Part shown: in pieces, positions 6,673 through 14,172 of the stretch | How the letters are laid out: every line of letters starts with the position of its first letter | How positions within the stretch are numbered: the first letter of the stretch is position 1 | Source: Candidatus Falkowbacteria bacterium | Lineage (GTDB): Bacteria > Patescibacteriota > Patescibacteriia > Patescibacteriales > Patescibacteriaceae | Direction: 5' to 3' | Length of the DNA stretch: 51,049 bases | NCBI GenBank assembly: GCA_026396835.1 | Contig: JAPLWA010000005.1 | Span: 71,435 to 122,483, forward strand | Translations under genes and position numbers: made by a program | Notes under the pieces: model-generated | Database searches by the model: none | What the model saw: the letters and a program-made list of their open reading frames with translations, nothing else | What the model was told of the DNA's origin: nothing

Positions 6673-8523
6673 CTAATTTGCTACAGGTGAAACAACAGGG
6701 CTGACTGTTGGTGTAACAACTGGAGGAATAATAGTGTCAGGTAATTTTTTTGCGCCGACCAAGCACACAGCTTGCCAGGGTACGTAATGAGAAGAAAATC
6801 TAACGGCTTTTTCTTCGCCGCTCGGATAAGTAACCTTATAGTCAAAATATGCATCAGCTCCGTTGTGAGCTTTTTCAGTACACTTCTTTTCTCCTTCTTT
6901 TAGAGTAGTTGTTTCAATGGTTTTTGTTGGAGCAGGCGCGACAATGTTATAAATAACCGGCTTGCCAATATTTATTTGGCGACCGTCTTTTGTTCCCCAA
7001 AAATCAAAGATTGCTTGATTGCCGACGATGCGTGTTTGAATAAGAATATATTTACCAGTGTCATTAACAAAGCGATAATCAGGTGCTGGGTCATAAATCG
7101 TGGCGTCGGTCCCGGCTGGTTCATAATAAACCACTCGGTAGGAATGATTACGGCGCTGTGTTACCGGCAATCCACTATTAAAAGTTGTTCTAAATAAAGT
7201 CGTACCAATCTGACATAAACCTCCACCAAATTCAGGGATAGTTTTGTTTTCTTTAATTACTAATTCTTGTAAATAACCCGTGCTGCCATCAATTCTACCC
7301 AAAGCTCTTAACAGAGAAAATTCTTCACCTGGTTTAATTAATAAGCCATTCAAAGCGGCTGCTCCGACTTTAATATTGTGGCGACGATTAGCCGGGGAGC
7401 CAGCGAAGTTAGAAATACCCGTTCCAATTATTTCTTTTAAACCTAATTCTTCAGCATTAACATCATTAGCACCGGCTGGTGTTTTGTTAACGCTTATTTC
7501 AATTGTAGCTGGTTTTTCTTTTGGCCAAGCCGCGATCGACGCCGCAGTTTTATCAAGATCAATCGCCACACCTTCTGCACCAGCCTGCCAAACTGAAGCA
7601 CGTCCACTAGTCATTGATAAGCGAGCTTGAACCGGATCATGATTTACCTTTGGAACAATTTCGTCGGTTAAAAACTGTTTGATTTTTTCCTGATCTAAAA
7701 TTACCTCAACGTTATTATCTACCTTAGAAAAAGCTAGCCACTGACTAGCTTTTTTTGTATCTAGATCCCAAGAGTTAGTCTCATAAACTAACTTAGTTTT
7801 AGGAAAGACTAAAAAGGCTTCAACGGCTGATAAATTAGCTTGTACATCAGCTTCCAAAACAGTTGGCTCAACGACCCTAGACTCTATAATAATCGGATCA
7901 ACCTTAACTAAATGCAATTGATTAATAATGTCAGAAGCGGCCTTATCATAATTTAATAAAATACCAGTTTTTTCTTTAACAATAGTTGTCTGACCTTTGG
8001 AAATATTAACGCTAGCATTAGTTGGTTTATTTTCTTGGTCAGAAAAATCTTTTTTAAGTTGAGCAACAATTGCTTCGCGATCAACCGTCATAGAAATATC
8101 AATTGAATTACCAAAAAAATATGAATTAACTTTTTGCCAAGCATTAAGCAATTCATTATTTGAGTGACCAATAAGAAAGGCGTTATTGAGCGTACTATTT
8201 GAATCCAAAAAAACTAAAGGCTGAAAAGAATCGGGGCTTAAAATATTTTTTTGTGCGGCAATGTTGACGGTTTTTTGATTGAACTTAACTGGAATTCCGT
8301 CGTCGAGTTTACCAAGAATTTCTTGTAGTACTGGCTGAGCCTCAGCAATTGTTTTCCCGCCCAAAGAAACTCCGGCAACTTTCACGCCTGGAGCAATCCG
8401 AGCTTGATACTGTTCATTAAAATACCAACCCGTTATAACGATAATAAAAATAAGAGATACAAAAACAGCCGCTGAAATAAGCAGCCAGGCTGGAAAACTT
8501 TTTATTGTCTTATTATTAGTCAT
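6673..8523 (-). CDS. VanW-domain envelope protein with peptidoglycan-binding-like repeats
   Basis: About 616 residues from the ATG at 8521-8523 (MTNNKTIKSF); an upstream ATG at 8541 would add six residues. One N-terminal membrane anchor (about 12-36) is followed by a large extracytoplasmic part. The region at about 40-340 resembles the paired YoaR-type domains (PG_binding_4) usually found before VanW. The VanW domain (about 365-500) shows NRRHNIKVGAAALNGLLIKP, EFGGGLCQIGTTLF and RNHSYRVVYYEPAGTDATIY. The C-terminus is a proline/threonine/valine tail. VanW proteins are envelope proteins of unknown biochemical role. It overlaps the upstream small gene by 8 bp and precedes the pilin trio in the same operon. 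Confidence 0.85.
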   Translation of the reverse strand: MTNNKTIKSFPAWLLISAAVFVSLIFIIVITGWYFNEQYQARIAPGVKVAGVSLGGKTIAEAQPVLQEILGKLDDGIPVKFNQKTVNIAAQKNILSPDSFQPLVFLDSNSTLNNAFLIGHSNNELLNAWQKVNSYFFGNSIDISMTVDREAIVAQLKKDFSDQENKPTNASVNISKGQTTIVKEKTGILLNYDKAASDIINQLHLVKVDPIIIESRVVEPTVLEADVQANLSAVEAFLVFPKTKLVYETNSWDLDTKKASQWLAFSKVDNNVEVILDQEKIKQFLTDEIVPKVNHDPVQARLSMTSGRASVWQAGAEGVAIDLDKTAASIAAWPKEKPATIEISVNKTPAGANDVNAEELGLKEIIGTGISNFAGSPANRRHNIKVGAAALNGLLIKPGEEFSLLRALGRIDGSTGYLQELVIKENKTIPEFGGGLCQIGTTLFRTTFNSGLPVTQRRNHSYRVVYYEPAGTDATIYDPAPDYRFVNDTGKYILIQTRIVGNQAIFDFWGTKDGRQINIGKPVIYNIVAPAPTKTIETTTLKEGEKKCTEKAHNGADAYFDYKVTYPSGEEKAVRFSSHYVPWQAVCLVGAKKLPDTIIPPVVTPTVSPVVSPVAN

Positions 8524-8713
8524 TGTTAGAAAGTAACTCATTAAGAGTTTCTCGTGCCAATTTATCTGGCTCTAGGGCGCAAGAAACATAAACTACCTGA
8601 TCAATTTTTGCATCAGGTAACATCGCCTTAGGAATTATGATTCTAGTTTTTGTCTCAGTTTCTAGATTTAATTCCTGATCATCAATTTCGCGAACAAAGG
8701 CTTTTATTTCCAT
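8516..8713 (-). CDS. Small hypothetical protein
   Basis: 65 residues, acidic, no membrane segment or signal. The pattern (ETKTRIIIPKAMLPDAKIDQVVYVSC) suggests a short beta-rich fold such as the small DUF3006-like proteins, but the match is weak. It lies 1 nt after the heat-shock gene and overlaps the VanW gene, so it belongs to the same operon. Function unknown. Confidence 0.65.
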   Translation of the reverse strand: MEIKAFVREIDDQELNLETETKTRIIIPKAMLPDAKIDQVVYVSCALEPDKLARETLNELLSNND

Positions 8714-8714
8714 A

Positions 8715-9167
8715 TTAGGCTTTAGAACCGGATTCTTTAACTCTAATTTTAGTATGCTTAGAACGTTTTACTTTAGGTAGAACAACCGTCAAAACACCAT
8801 TATGCAAAGATGCCATAACCTTATCACCACGCACTTCAACCGGTAGAACAATAGAACGAGAAAAACGACCCCAATAACATTCACGGTACAGGTAAGCATC
8901 AGAGGCAACCTCTTCGTCAAGTTCACGCTTGCCACGTATAGTTAACATATCATCAACTAAAGATACCTCAACGTCTTTGCTGGTAGCGCCAGCAATAGTT
9001 GATTTAACAATTAAATCATCGTCAGTTTGATAGATATCAACTGAAAGCTGGCCTTCTTCTTCGCCAAAATTCAGCCAATTGTGTTCGCCGTCGTTAGCTC
9101 CGTCATGTAAAATCAATGGTGTGGCCGGAGGCATTTTTTGTCCCAAAAGATGGAATAATTTTTTCAT
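8715..9167 (-). CDS. Small heat-shock protein, Hsp20/alpha-crystallin family
   Basis: 150 residues. A variable N-terminus precedes an alpha-crystallin domain from about residue 40 (LSVDIYQTDDDLIVKSTIAGA, ISL-type strands, GRFSRSIVLPVEV) that ends with the family motif GVLTVVLPK. The tail KHTKIRV has an I-x-V-type element that can dock between subunits. These ATP-independent chaperones hold unfolding proteins. It is the first gene of the minus-strand operon leading to the pilins. Its 5' leader has an extended -10 and a small GCACC/GGTGC hairpin (9182-9194) but no clear Shine-Dalgarno site. Confidence 0.93.
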   Translation of the reverse strand: MKKLFHLLGQKMPPATPLILHDGANDGEHNWLNFGEEEGQLSVDIYQTDDDLIVKSTIAGATSKDVEVSLVDDMLTIRGKRELDEEVASDAYLYRECYWGRFSRSIVLPVEVRGDKVMASLHNGVLTVVLPKVKRSKHTKIRVKESGSKA

Positions 9168-9218
9168 ACAGTAAAAAGGGTTGCACCGAGGGTGCAGGAA
9201 AACTTTAAATACTCAATA

Positions 9219-9227
9219 ATTATACCA
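9219..9227 (-). promoter_or_regulatory. Extended -10 promoter of the hsp20-VanW-pilin operon
   Basis: On the minus strand TGG directly precedes TATAAT (plus coordinates 9219-9227), a perfect extended -10. No good -35 is visible 17 bp upstream, which an extended -10 can compensate. Confidence 0.5.
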
Positions 9228-9248
9228 TAAAATATTCAATTAACATAA

Positions 9249-9277
9249 TTGAAGAAAGGTCTTTCTCGTGGTACACT
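9249..9277 (+). promoter_or_regulatory. Promoter of the tandem PilB gene
   Basis: TTGAAG (9249-9254), a 17-bp spacer, TACACT (9272-9277). The predicted start lies about 40 nt before the ATG at 9325. Confidence 0.5.
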
Positions 9278-9324
9278 AATAGAGCAATTTATAGTTAAAT
9301 GTTTTTAATCAAGGCTCTTTTCTT

Positions 9325-12300
9325 ATGAGTGACGACATGCAATCAATTGACGATTTAATCCATTCAAGCGGTACTGAAAAACCTCTAGATGAAGACACGC
9401 TTGAGGGTAAATTTGCCAAAAAACAAAACGAAATAAAACTTAAAGATTTGGAAAGATTAACCAATGCCCGCGCCCTAAGTGCTGGCGTGCTTTATATTGA
9501 CCTAGCCGGCTTCCCGATTAGCCAAGAAGCACTATCTTTAATTGATGAAAAAGAAGCAAATGAAAAATCAGTTGTTTGTTTTTACTTTGATGGTAAAAAA
9601 ATTAGATTAGCCGCCCTTGATCCATTATCACAAAACGTTCAGGCTAAGCTAAAAGAATTACAAGACAAGTTTTTCATACAAAACGGTGAAATCTATCTAG
9701 TTTCTTCACACAGCATGGATCATGCTCTTTGGTTATACAAGAGTTTACCTAAAATCAAAGCTGTTATTGAGGCTGTTGAAGTTAAAGCTGAAGACCTTAT
9801 CAAGTTTAAAGAAGAATTAAAGGATTACAAATCACTTGGCGAAAAAATAAATAAAGTCAGCATGAGCGATGTTATTGTTTTAATAATTGCTGCTGCCTTA
9901 AAAGTTGGCTCAAGCGATGTGCACATTGAAGCTGAAGAACAAGGCGTGGTTATTCGCTTGCGTGTTGACGGAGTTTTACAAGAAGCCGCTGTAATGGATA
10001 GAGAAAAATGGCATCGCGTTATCTCACGCTTAAAAGCTTTATCAAGAGTAAAAATTAACATTGATGACAAACCACAGGATGGTCGTTTTGACATAAACAC
10101 AGCTGATGAAAAAATTGCCGTTCGTTCTTCTTTCTTGCCAACCGCTTTTGGAGAAAGCGTTGTTATGCGTTTACTACGCTCAAGTTCGATTAGTTTAAGC
10201 TTTGAAGCCCTTGGTTTAATGCCTCGTGTTTATGAAGTTTTGCAAAACGAAGTAGACAAGCCAAATGGTTTAGTTTTAGTGACTGGTCCTACGGGTTCTG
10301 GTAAAACCACTACGCTTTACGCCATGATTAACCGCTTAAATAAGCCTGGTACTAAGATTATTACCCTTGAAGATCCTGTTGAATATGAGCTGGCTGGCAT
10401 TAACCAAAGCCAAATTGACGAAAGCAAAGGCTATAACTTTGCTTCTGGCTTGAGGTCAGTCTTGCGCCAAGACCCTGACATTGTCATGGTTGGTGAAACA
10501 CGTGACCTAGAAACCGCTGAAATCGCCGTTAGAGCTGCTTTAACCGGCCACTTGGTCTTATCAACACTACACACGAACGACGCCGCAGGAGTGATTCCTC
10601 GTCTCTTGGACCTAGGCGTTCAACCTTATCTTTTGTCACCAGCTTTAAACGTTATTGTTGGTCAGCGCTTAGTTAGAAAGCTTTGCCTAAAGTGTAAGGC
10701 TGAACAAACTATTGCCAAAGAAGATGAAGAAAAGATAAAAAAAATTCTGGCTGTTATAAGTCCACGCGCTAACGTTGACGTACCAAAAGAATTACCAAAA
10801 GTTTATAAAGCTGTTGGCTGTGAAGCTTGTAACAACCTAGGTTACAAAGGACGTATTGGTATTTATGAAGTCATGACAATTGATCAAGCCATCAAAGAGT
10901 TAACTGCACAAAATGCGGCTAGCTTTAAAATTCTAGAACAAGCGATTGAAAACGGCATGGTCACAATGTTACAAGATGGTATCTTAAAAGTTTTGGACGG
11001 TGTTACCTCTTTAGAAGAAGTATATGAGGCGGCTGGTAAAATGGAATACATCGACAAGCTTTATGATATCGTTGTTTCAAAAACTATTGGTCGTGGTCTT
11101 AAGTTGACCGAAGAAAACATGGTTGAAGGAACTGACTTAATTAAAAACATCGGTGAGGATAATGGAAAATTATTAGAAGCTCATCACACCAATGAAATTA
11201 TAAATATTGTCATGGCCGGCGGAATTAAAGCTGAGGCAGGTGACGTTCACATTGATCCTAGCGAAGACGGTGTTAAAATCCGCTATCGTATTGACGGCAT
11301 TTTGCATGACATAGCATCCTTAGGACGCGAGCACTATATTCCATTGCTATCTGAAATTAAAAATACAGCTGGCTTTGCTTCAAACATCAAGAAGCCAACT
11401 TACGACGGTCGCTTTACAATTTATGGACCTGACTTAAAAATTGATTGTCGTATTTCTATTATTGCCGGTGGTTATGGAGAAACAGCTGTTATTCGTTTGC
11501 TATCATCTCAAGCCAAGAGCCTGGAGATGGAAAAACTCGGCATCGGTAACGTCTCCCTAAAAATTATTAATAACTCCATTACTAAAACCAAGGGCGTAAT
11601 CTTAACAACCGGTCCAACTGGTTCTGGTAAAACTACAACCCTCTATAGCCTGTTAAATAAATTAAACAATTCCAGCGTTAAGATTATTACGATTGAAGAT
11701 CCGATTGAATATAATCTTGAAGGCGTGATGCAAACTCAAGTTAATACTGAAGAAGGCTATACTTTTGCTGCTGCCTTGCGCAGCTTAATGCGTCAGAATC
11801 CAAACATTATCATGGTTGGTGAAATTCGTGATGAAGAAACTGCCAAAGTTGCTATTGAAGCCGCTTTAACCGGTCACTTGGTTTTGTCCACAATTCACGC
11901 CAACAGCGCCGCGGGTGCTATTTCTCGCTTTGTTGGTTTAGGCGTAGACAAGGCACTATTATCTAGCTCTATTGAATGTTCAATTGGTCAGCGCTTAGTT
12001 AGAAAACTCTGCCCAGCTTGTAAAACAAAAGATGCTATTAGTCCTGAGATGGAAAAGAAAATAAAAGACATTCTTGATCGTATTCAACCATTAAGTGGCG
12101 TTGAAGTTCCAAAAGATTATAATCTCTATAAAGCCGTTGGTTGTGATGCTTGTGGTAAGATTGGCTACAAGGGCCGAATTGGTATTTACGAAGCTATTGC
12201 TATGACTTCTGATATGCAGAAGTTAATCCAAACTCCAACCGTAACTGAAACAGAAATTGAAGACCTAGCTCTAAAACAAGGTTCAATCTTAATGACTCAA

Positions 12301-12366
12301 GACGGCATTCTAAAAGCTTTGGCCGGAGAAACGACATTAGACGAAGTTTTCCGCGTTGCCGCTTAA
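9325..12366 (+). CDS. Tandem-fused PilB/GspE-type secretion ATPase (two complete ATPase units in one chain)
   Basis: A 1013-residue cytoplasmic protein holding two copies of a type IV pilus extension ATPase. Unit 1: a leading domain (about 1-170), an N-domain with SSDVHIEAEEQGVVIRLRVDGVL, Walker A GPTGSGKTTT near 319, Asp box ITLEDPVEY, GETRD and a histidine box. A tetracysteine zinc site follows (CLKC near 453, CEAC near 499) with GYKGRIGIYEV. Unit 2 repeats the order: GDVHIDPSEDGVKIRYRIDG, Walker A near 761, ITIEDPIEY, canonical GEIRD, CPAC near 895, CDAC near 939, GYKGRIGIYEA. Typical PilB is about 560 residues with one unit. Both units keep catalytic motifs, so both may hydrolyse ATP. It sits divergent from the pilin operon, which suggests it powers pilin assembly, but no PilC, PilT or PilM gene is in view. 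Confidence 0.9.
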   Translation: MSDDMQSIDDLIHSSGTEKPLDEDTLEGKFAKKQNEIKLKDLERLTNARALSAGVLYIDLAGFPISQEALSLIDEKEANEKSVVCFYFDGKKIRLAALDPLSQNVQAKLKELQDKFFIQNGEIYLVSSHSMDHALWLYKSLPKIKAVIEAVEVKAEDLIKFKEELKDYKSLGEKINKVSMSDVIVLIIAAALKVGSSDVHIEAEEQGVVIRLRVDGVLQEAAVMDREKWHRVISRLKALSRVKINIDDKPQDGRFDINTADEKIAVRSSFLPTAFGESVVMRLLRSSSISLSFEALGLMPRVYEVLQNEVDKPNGLVLVTGPTGSGKTTTLYAMINRLNKPGTKIITLEDPVEYELAGINQSQIDESKGYNFASGLRSVLRQDPDIVMVGETRDLETAEIAVRAALTGHLVLSTLHTNDAAGVIPRLLDLGVQPYLLSPALNVIVGQRLVRKLCLKCKAEQTIAKEDEEKIKKILAVISPRANVDVPKELPKVYKAVGCEACNNLGYKGRIGIYEVMTIDQAIKELTAQNAASFKILEQAIENGMVTMLQDGILKVLDGVTSLEEVYEAAGKMEYIDKLYDIVVSKTIGRGLKLTEENMVEGTDLIKNIGEDNGKLLEAHHTNEIINIVMAGGIKAEAGDVHIDPSEDGVKIRYRIDGILHDIASLGREHYIPLLSEIKNTAGFASNIKKPTYDGRFTIYGPDLKIDCRISIIAGGYGETAVIRLLSSQAKSLEMEKLGIGNVSLKIINNSITKTKGVILTTGPTGSGKTTTLYSLLNKLNNSSVKIITIEDPIEYNLEGVMQTQVNTEEGYTFAAALRSLMRQNPNIIMVGEIRDEETAKVAIEAALTGHLVLSTIHANSAAGAISRFVGLGVDKALLSSSIECSIGQRLVRKLCPACKTKDAISPEMEKKIKDILDRIQPLSGVEVPKDYNLYKAVGCDACGKIGYKGRIGIYEAIAMTSDMQKLIQTPTVTETEIEDLALKQGSILMTQDGILKALAGETTLDEVFRVAA

Positions 12367-12368
12367 TT

Positions 12369-12459
12369 GTCTGAACCACAGATTACGCTGATAAGCAGAT
12401 TAACACAGATATTATTTATCTGTGAGCATCAATAAATCTGTGTCATCTGCGGTTCTGAC
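12369..12459. repeat. Palindromic intergenic repeat of about 91 bp
   Basis: The ends are imperfect inverted copies: GTCTGAACCACAGATTAC at the left and, reverse complemented, GTCAGAACCGCAGATGAC at the right. The interior has further ACAGAT/ATCTGT arms. It fills the gap between the PilB and phosphoesterase genes and could fold as one long RNA hairpin acting as a terminator or stabiliser. It resembles widespread REP-like ACAGATTA repeats (from memory). Confidence 0.6.
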
Positions 12460-12470
12460 AATGTACTAAT

Positions 12471-12953
12471 ATGAAAATTGCCATTATCTCCGATGTGCAC
12501 GATAACACTCCTTATTTAAGGAGTTTTTTCGCTGCCGAAAAATTTGCTGTTTTATTAATCTGTGGTGATGTAGGCAATATAGATACAATCAATTTAATTG
12601 CAGAATTATTTTCAGGTAAAATTTATTTTGTCTTTGGTAATGCTGATACTTTTGATAAAAAAGATATTCCAAAAAATATTATTAACCTAGGAGAATCAGG
12701 AATCATAGAATTAGATCACAAAAAAATTGGTCTCTGTCATGAACCACGTAAAATTGTAGAGACACGCCATGGCGTGTCTCTACTCAAACAAAAACCACAG
12801 ATTATTTTTTATGGCCACACGCACAAACCCTGGCTCGAAGAAAAGGAAAATGTTTTATTAATTAATCCAGGCAGCCTAGGACAAACACCATCGACTTACG
12901 CGGTATGGGATACAGGGCGGGCGACGCCGGAACTAATTAGAACAGAGATTTAA
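12471..12953 (+). CDS. MJ0936/YfcE-family metallophosphoesterase
   Basis: 160 residues. All metal-binding motifs of the family are present: D8-x-H10 (ISDVHDN), GD in LICGDVGN, GNAD in VFGNADT, H in GLCHE, and GHTH in IIFYGHTHKP, ending with NPGSLGQ. Such enzymes hydrolyse phosphodiesters with two metal ions; the cellular substrate is unknown. A perfect 28-bp palindrome lies inside the frame and encodes VETRHGVSL between the GLCHE and GHTH motifs (see the separate repeat entry). It adds a short loop without breaking the frame. Confidence 0.88.
   Translation: MKIAIISDVHDNTPYLRSFFAAEKFAVLLICGDVGNIDTINLIAELFSGKIYFVFGNADTFDKKDIPKNIINLGESGIIELDHKKIGLCHEPRKIVETRHGVSLLKQKPQIIFYGHTHKPWLEEKENVLLINPGSLGQTPSTYAVWDTGRATPELIRTEI
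12756..12783. repeat. Perfect 28-bp palindrome inside the phosphoesterase coding sequence
   Basis: The left half GTAGAGACACGCCA is exactly reverse-complementary to the right half TGGCGTGTCTCTAC. From memory, GTAGAGAC...GTCTCTAC palindromes are dispersed repeats in cyanobacteria and other phyla. Here it is read through in frame. Confidence 0.85.
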
Positions 12954-12987
12954 AATAAAAAAGCAAAATCCACCATGGATTCTGCTT
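12952..12987 (-). terminator. Intrinsic terminator of the prenyl-synthase-like gene
   Basis: AAGCA-A-AATCC (12961-12971) pairs with GGATT-C-TGCTT (12977-12987). Read on the minus strand the stem runs into TTTTTTATTTT. It lies just past the stop of the 12998-14086 gene. Confidence 0.8.
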
Positions 12988-12997
12988 TAAAAAACAT

Positions 12998-14086
12998 TCA
13001 ACTCATCAATATACCGTAGTCTTTTTCTATTTGTCTTTGAAATTTATTATTAGTTAGTATTGATATTGCCCCAGACCACAATCCAAGACCATCTTTATTA
13101 AGATCAAGTTTTTCAATTTCTTTAGTTAACCGATCTTTTTCTGATCTAAGAAAAGCCAACATAGTTTGCACTATCCCTTGATCTTTTAAGCAGTTATATA
13201 CTGAAAAATAAAAATTATCCTCAGGATAAGCTCTATTCTTAGCACTATCAACTATTTTAGTAAAAAGATCCGGATTATTCTTCTCTGTAAATCTCAGTAA
13301 TAACCAAATTGGATAAGTAAGCCTATCGGTTCTAATGTCGATAAAATAATCTTTTTGAGGTCTTTTCTCAGTAGTAAATACCAGATTATTAGGAATCATA
13401 AAATCAGATAAATCTCCGTTAATTTGTACGCCTCGACCAAATTCCATGCCTACCTTAAAAATACTACTCGCAAGTACTTTATCGATCTTTACATTAAAAT
13501 AATCTATTACTAATTCAAAACAATAAGCATATAAAGCTCCAACGTCAGGAATGCAATGATTATCACTATAGCTTTTCCAAAAAACTTGTTCATCGCGCAT
13601 ATTTTCCCAATTTGTAATACGAAGATCCTTTTCTACGGTTAAGCAACCAAAAATCCCCCAACGATATAATTCTAAATATCTTTTTAACATATTACTTGGA
13701 AGAAAATTAGTTACTTCGGTTAATAAATACTGACTAGTAATTAAATTGATGTTTTCTTCATATTTAGTTTCTGAATCATTGTTTTTATCATCGGTCACCC
13801 AGTTAAATCCATATTCTGACCAAATAAGTAGCTCTGGAACAGCTGCCAATCTCAATAACTCATTAAAATATTTTTCTACATCTATCCCAAATAACATAGC
13901 GGCGATAAATACTTGAGTTACTCGTTGATGAGCCGTACCTAGTTTCTTTCTAAGAAATTTTTTATACAAAAATCGCAAAGTATCAACATCCGATCGACTA
14001 TCTATTTCTTTTATTATGAAATCATCAAATTTTCTACCAAGGTATTTATTAAAACCATGGTATTTGTCTAAATTTTTTCTGCTCAT
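12998..14086 (-). CDS. Divergent polyprenyl synthetase-like protein (isoprenoid synthase fold)
   Basis: 362 residues, mostly helical. Its order of motifs follows trans-isoprenyl diphosphate synthases: R/H-rich helix AHQRVTQVFIAAML (52-65) where the family has LRP..., a first Asp-rich motif WVTDDKNND (96-104), and FGRGVQINGDLSDF (216-229) in place of lG.afQi.DDilD. A K....DYFIDIRTDRLTYPIWLLL block (245-264) follows in place of DlreGk.TlP. The second Asp motif is NGDLSD rather than DDxxD, so magnesium binding may be weakened. It may make or bind prenyl diphosphates, or be a non-catalytic homologue. Good ribosome site (AAGGA, 8 nt from ATG). It is transcribed divergently from a winged-helix gene from overlapping promoters. 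Confidence 0.5.
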   Translation of the reverse strand: MSRKNLDKYHGFNKYLGRKFDDFIIKEIDSRSDVDTLRFLYKKFLRKKLGTAHQRVTQVFIAAMLFGIDVEKYFNELLRLAAVPELLIWSEYGFNWVTDDKNNDSETKYEENINLITSQYLLTEVTNFLPSNMLKRYLELYRWGIFGCLTVEKDLRITNWENMRDEQVFWKSYSDNHCIPDVGALYAYCFELVIDYFNVKIDKVLASSIFKVGMEFGRGVQINGDLSDFMIPNNLVFTTEKRPQKDYFIDIRTDRLTYPIWLLLRFTEKNNPDLFTKIVDSAKNRAYPEDNFYFSVYNCLKDQGIVQTMLAFLRSEKDRLTKEIEKLDLNKDGLGLWSGAISILTNNKFQRQIEKDYGILMS

Positions 14087-14124
14087 TTTATTTTTCCTTT
14101 TATTTAATTTTTAAAGAATATCTC

Positions 14125-14153
14125 AATATACAATGCCCTTGACAAATATTCAA
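14125..14153 (-). promoter_or_regulatory. Promoter of the prenyl-synthase-like gene
   Basis: On the minus strand TTGAAT (14148-14153), a 17-bp spacer, TATATT (14125-14130). Its -35 lies inside the spacer of the opposing promoter. Confidence 0.55.
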
Positions 14154-14166
14154 AAAAGATTATAAT
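14139..14166 (+). promoter_or_regulatory. Promoter of the winged-helix gene, predicted leaderless
   Basis: Perfect TTGACA (14139-14144), a 16-bp spacer and perfect TATAAT (14161-14166). The ATG at 14173 is 6 nt past the -10, so the expected transcript start coincides with the start codon. Confidence 0.72.
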
Positions 14167-14172
14167 AATAGT

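Noticed and set aside
9182..9196. RNA thermometer in the hsp20 leader
   Set aside because: The GCACC/GGTGC hairpin does not cover a Shine-Dalgarno site or the start codon, so temperature gating is not supported.
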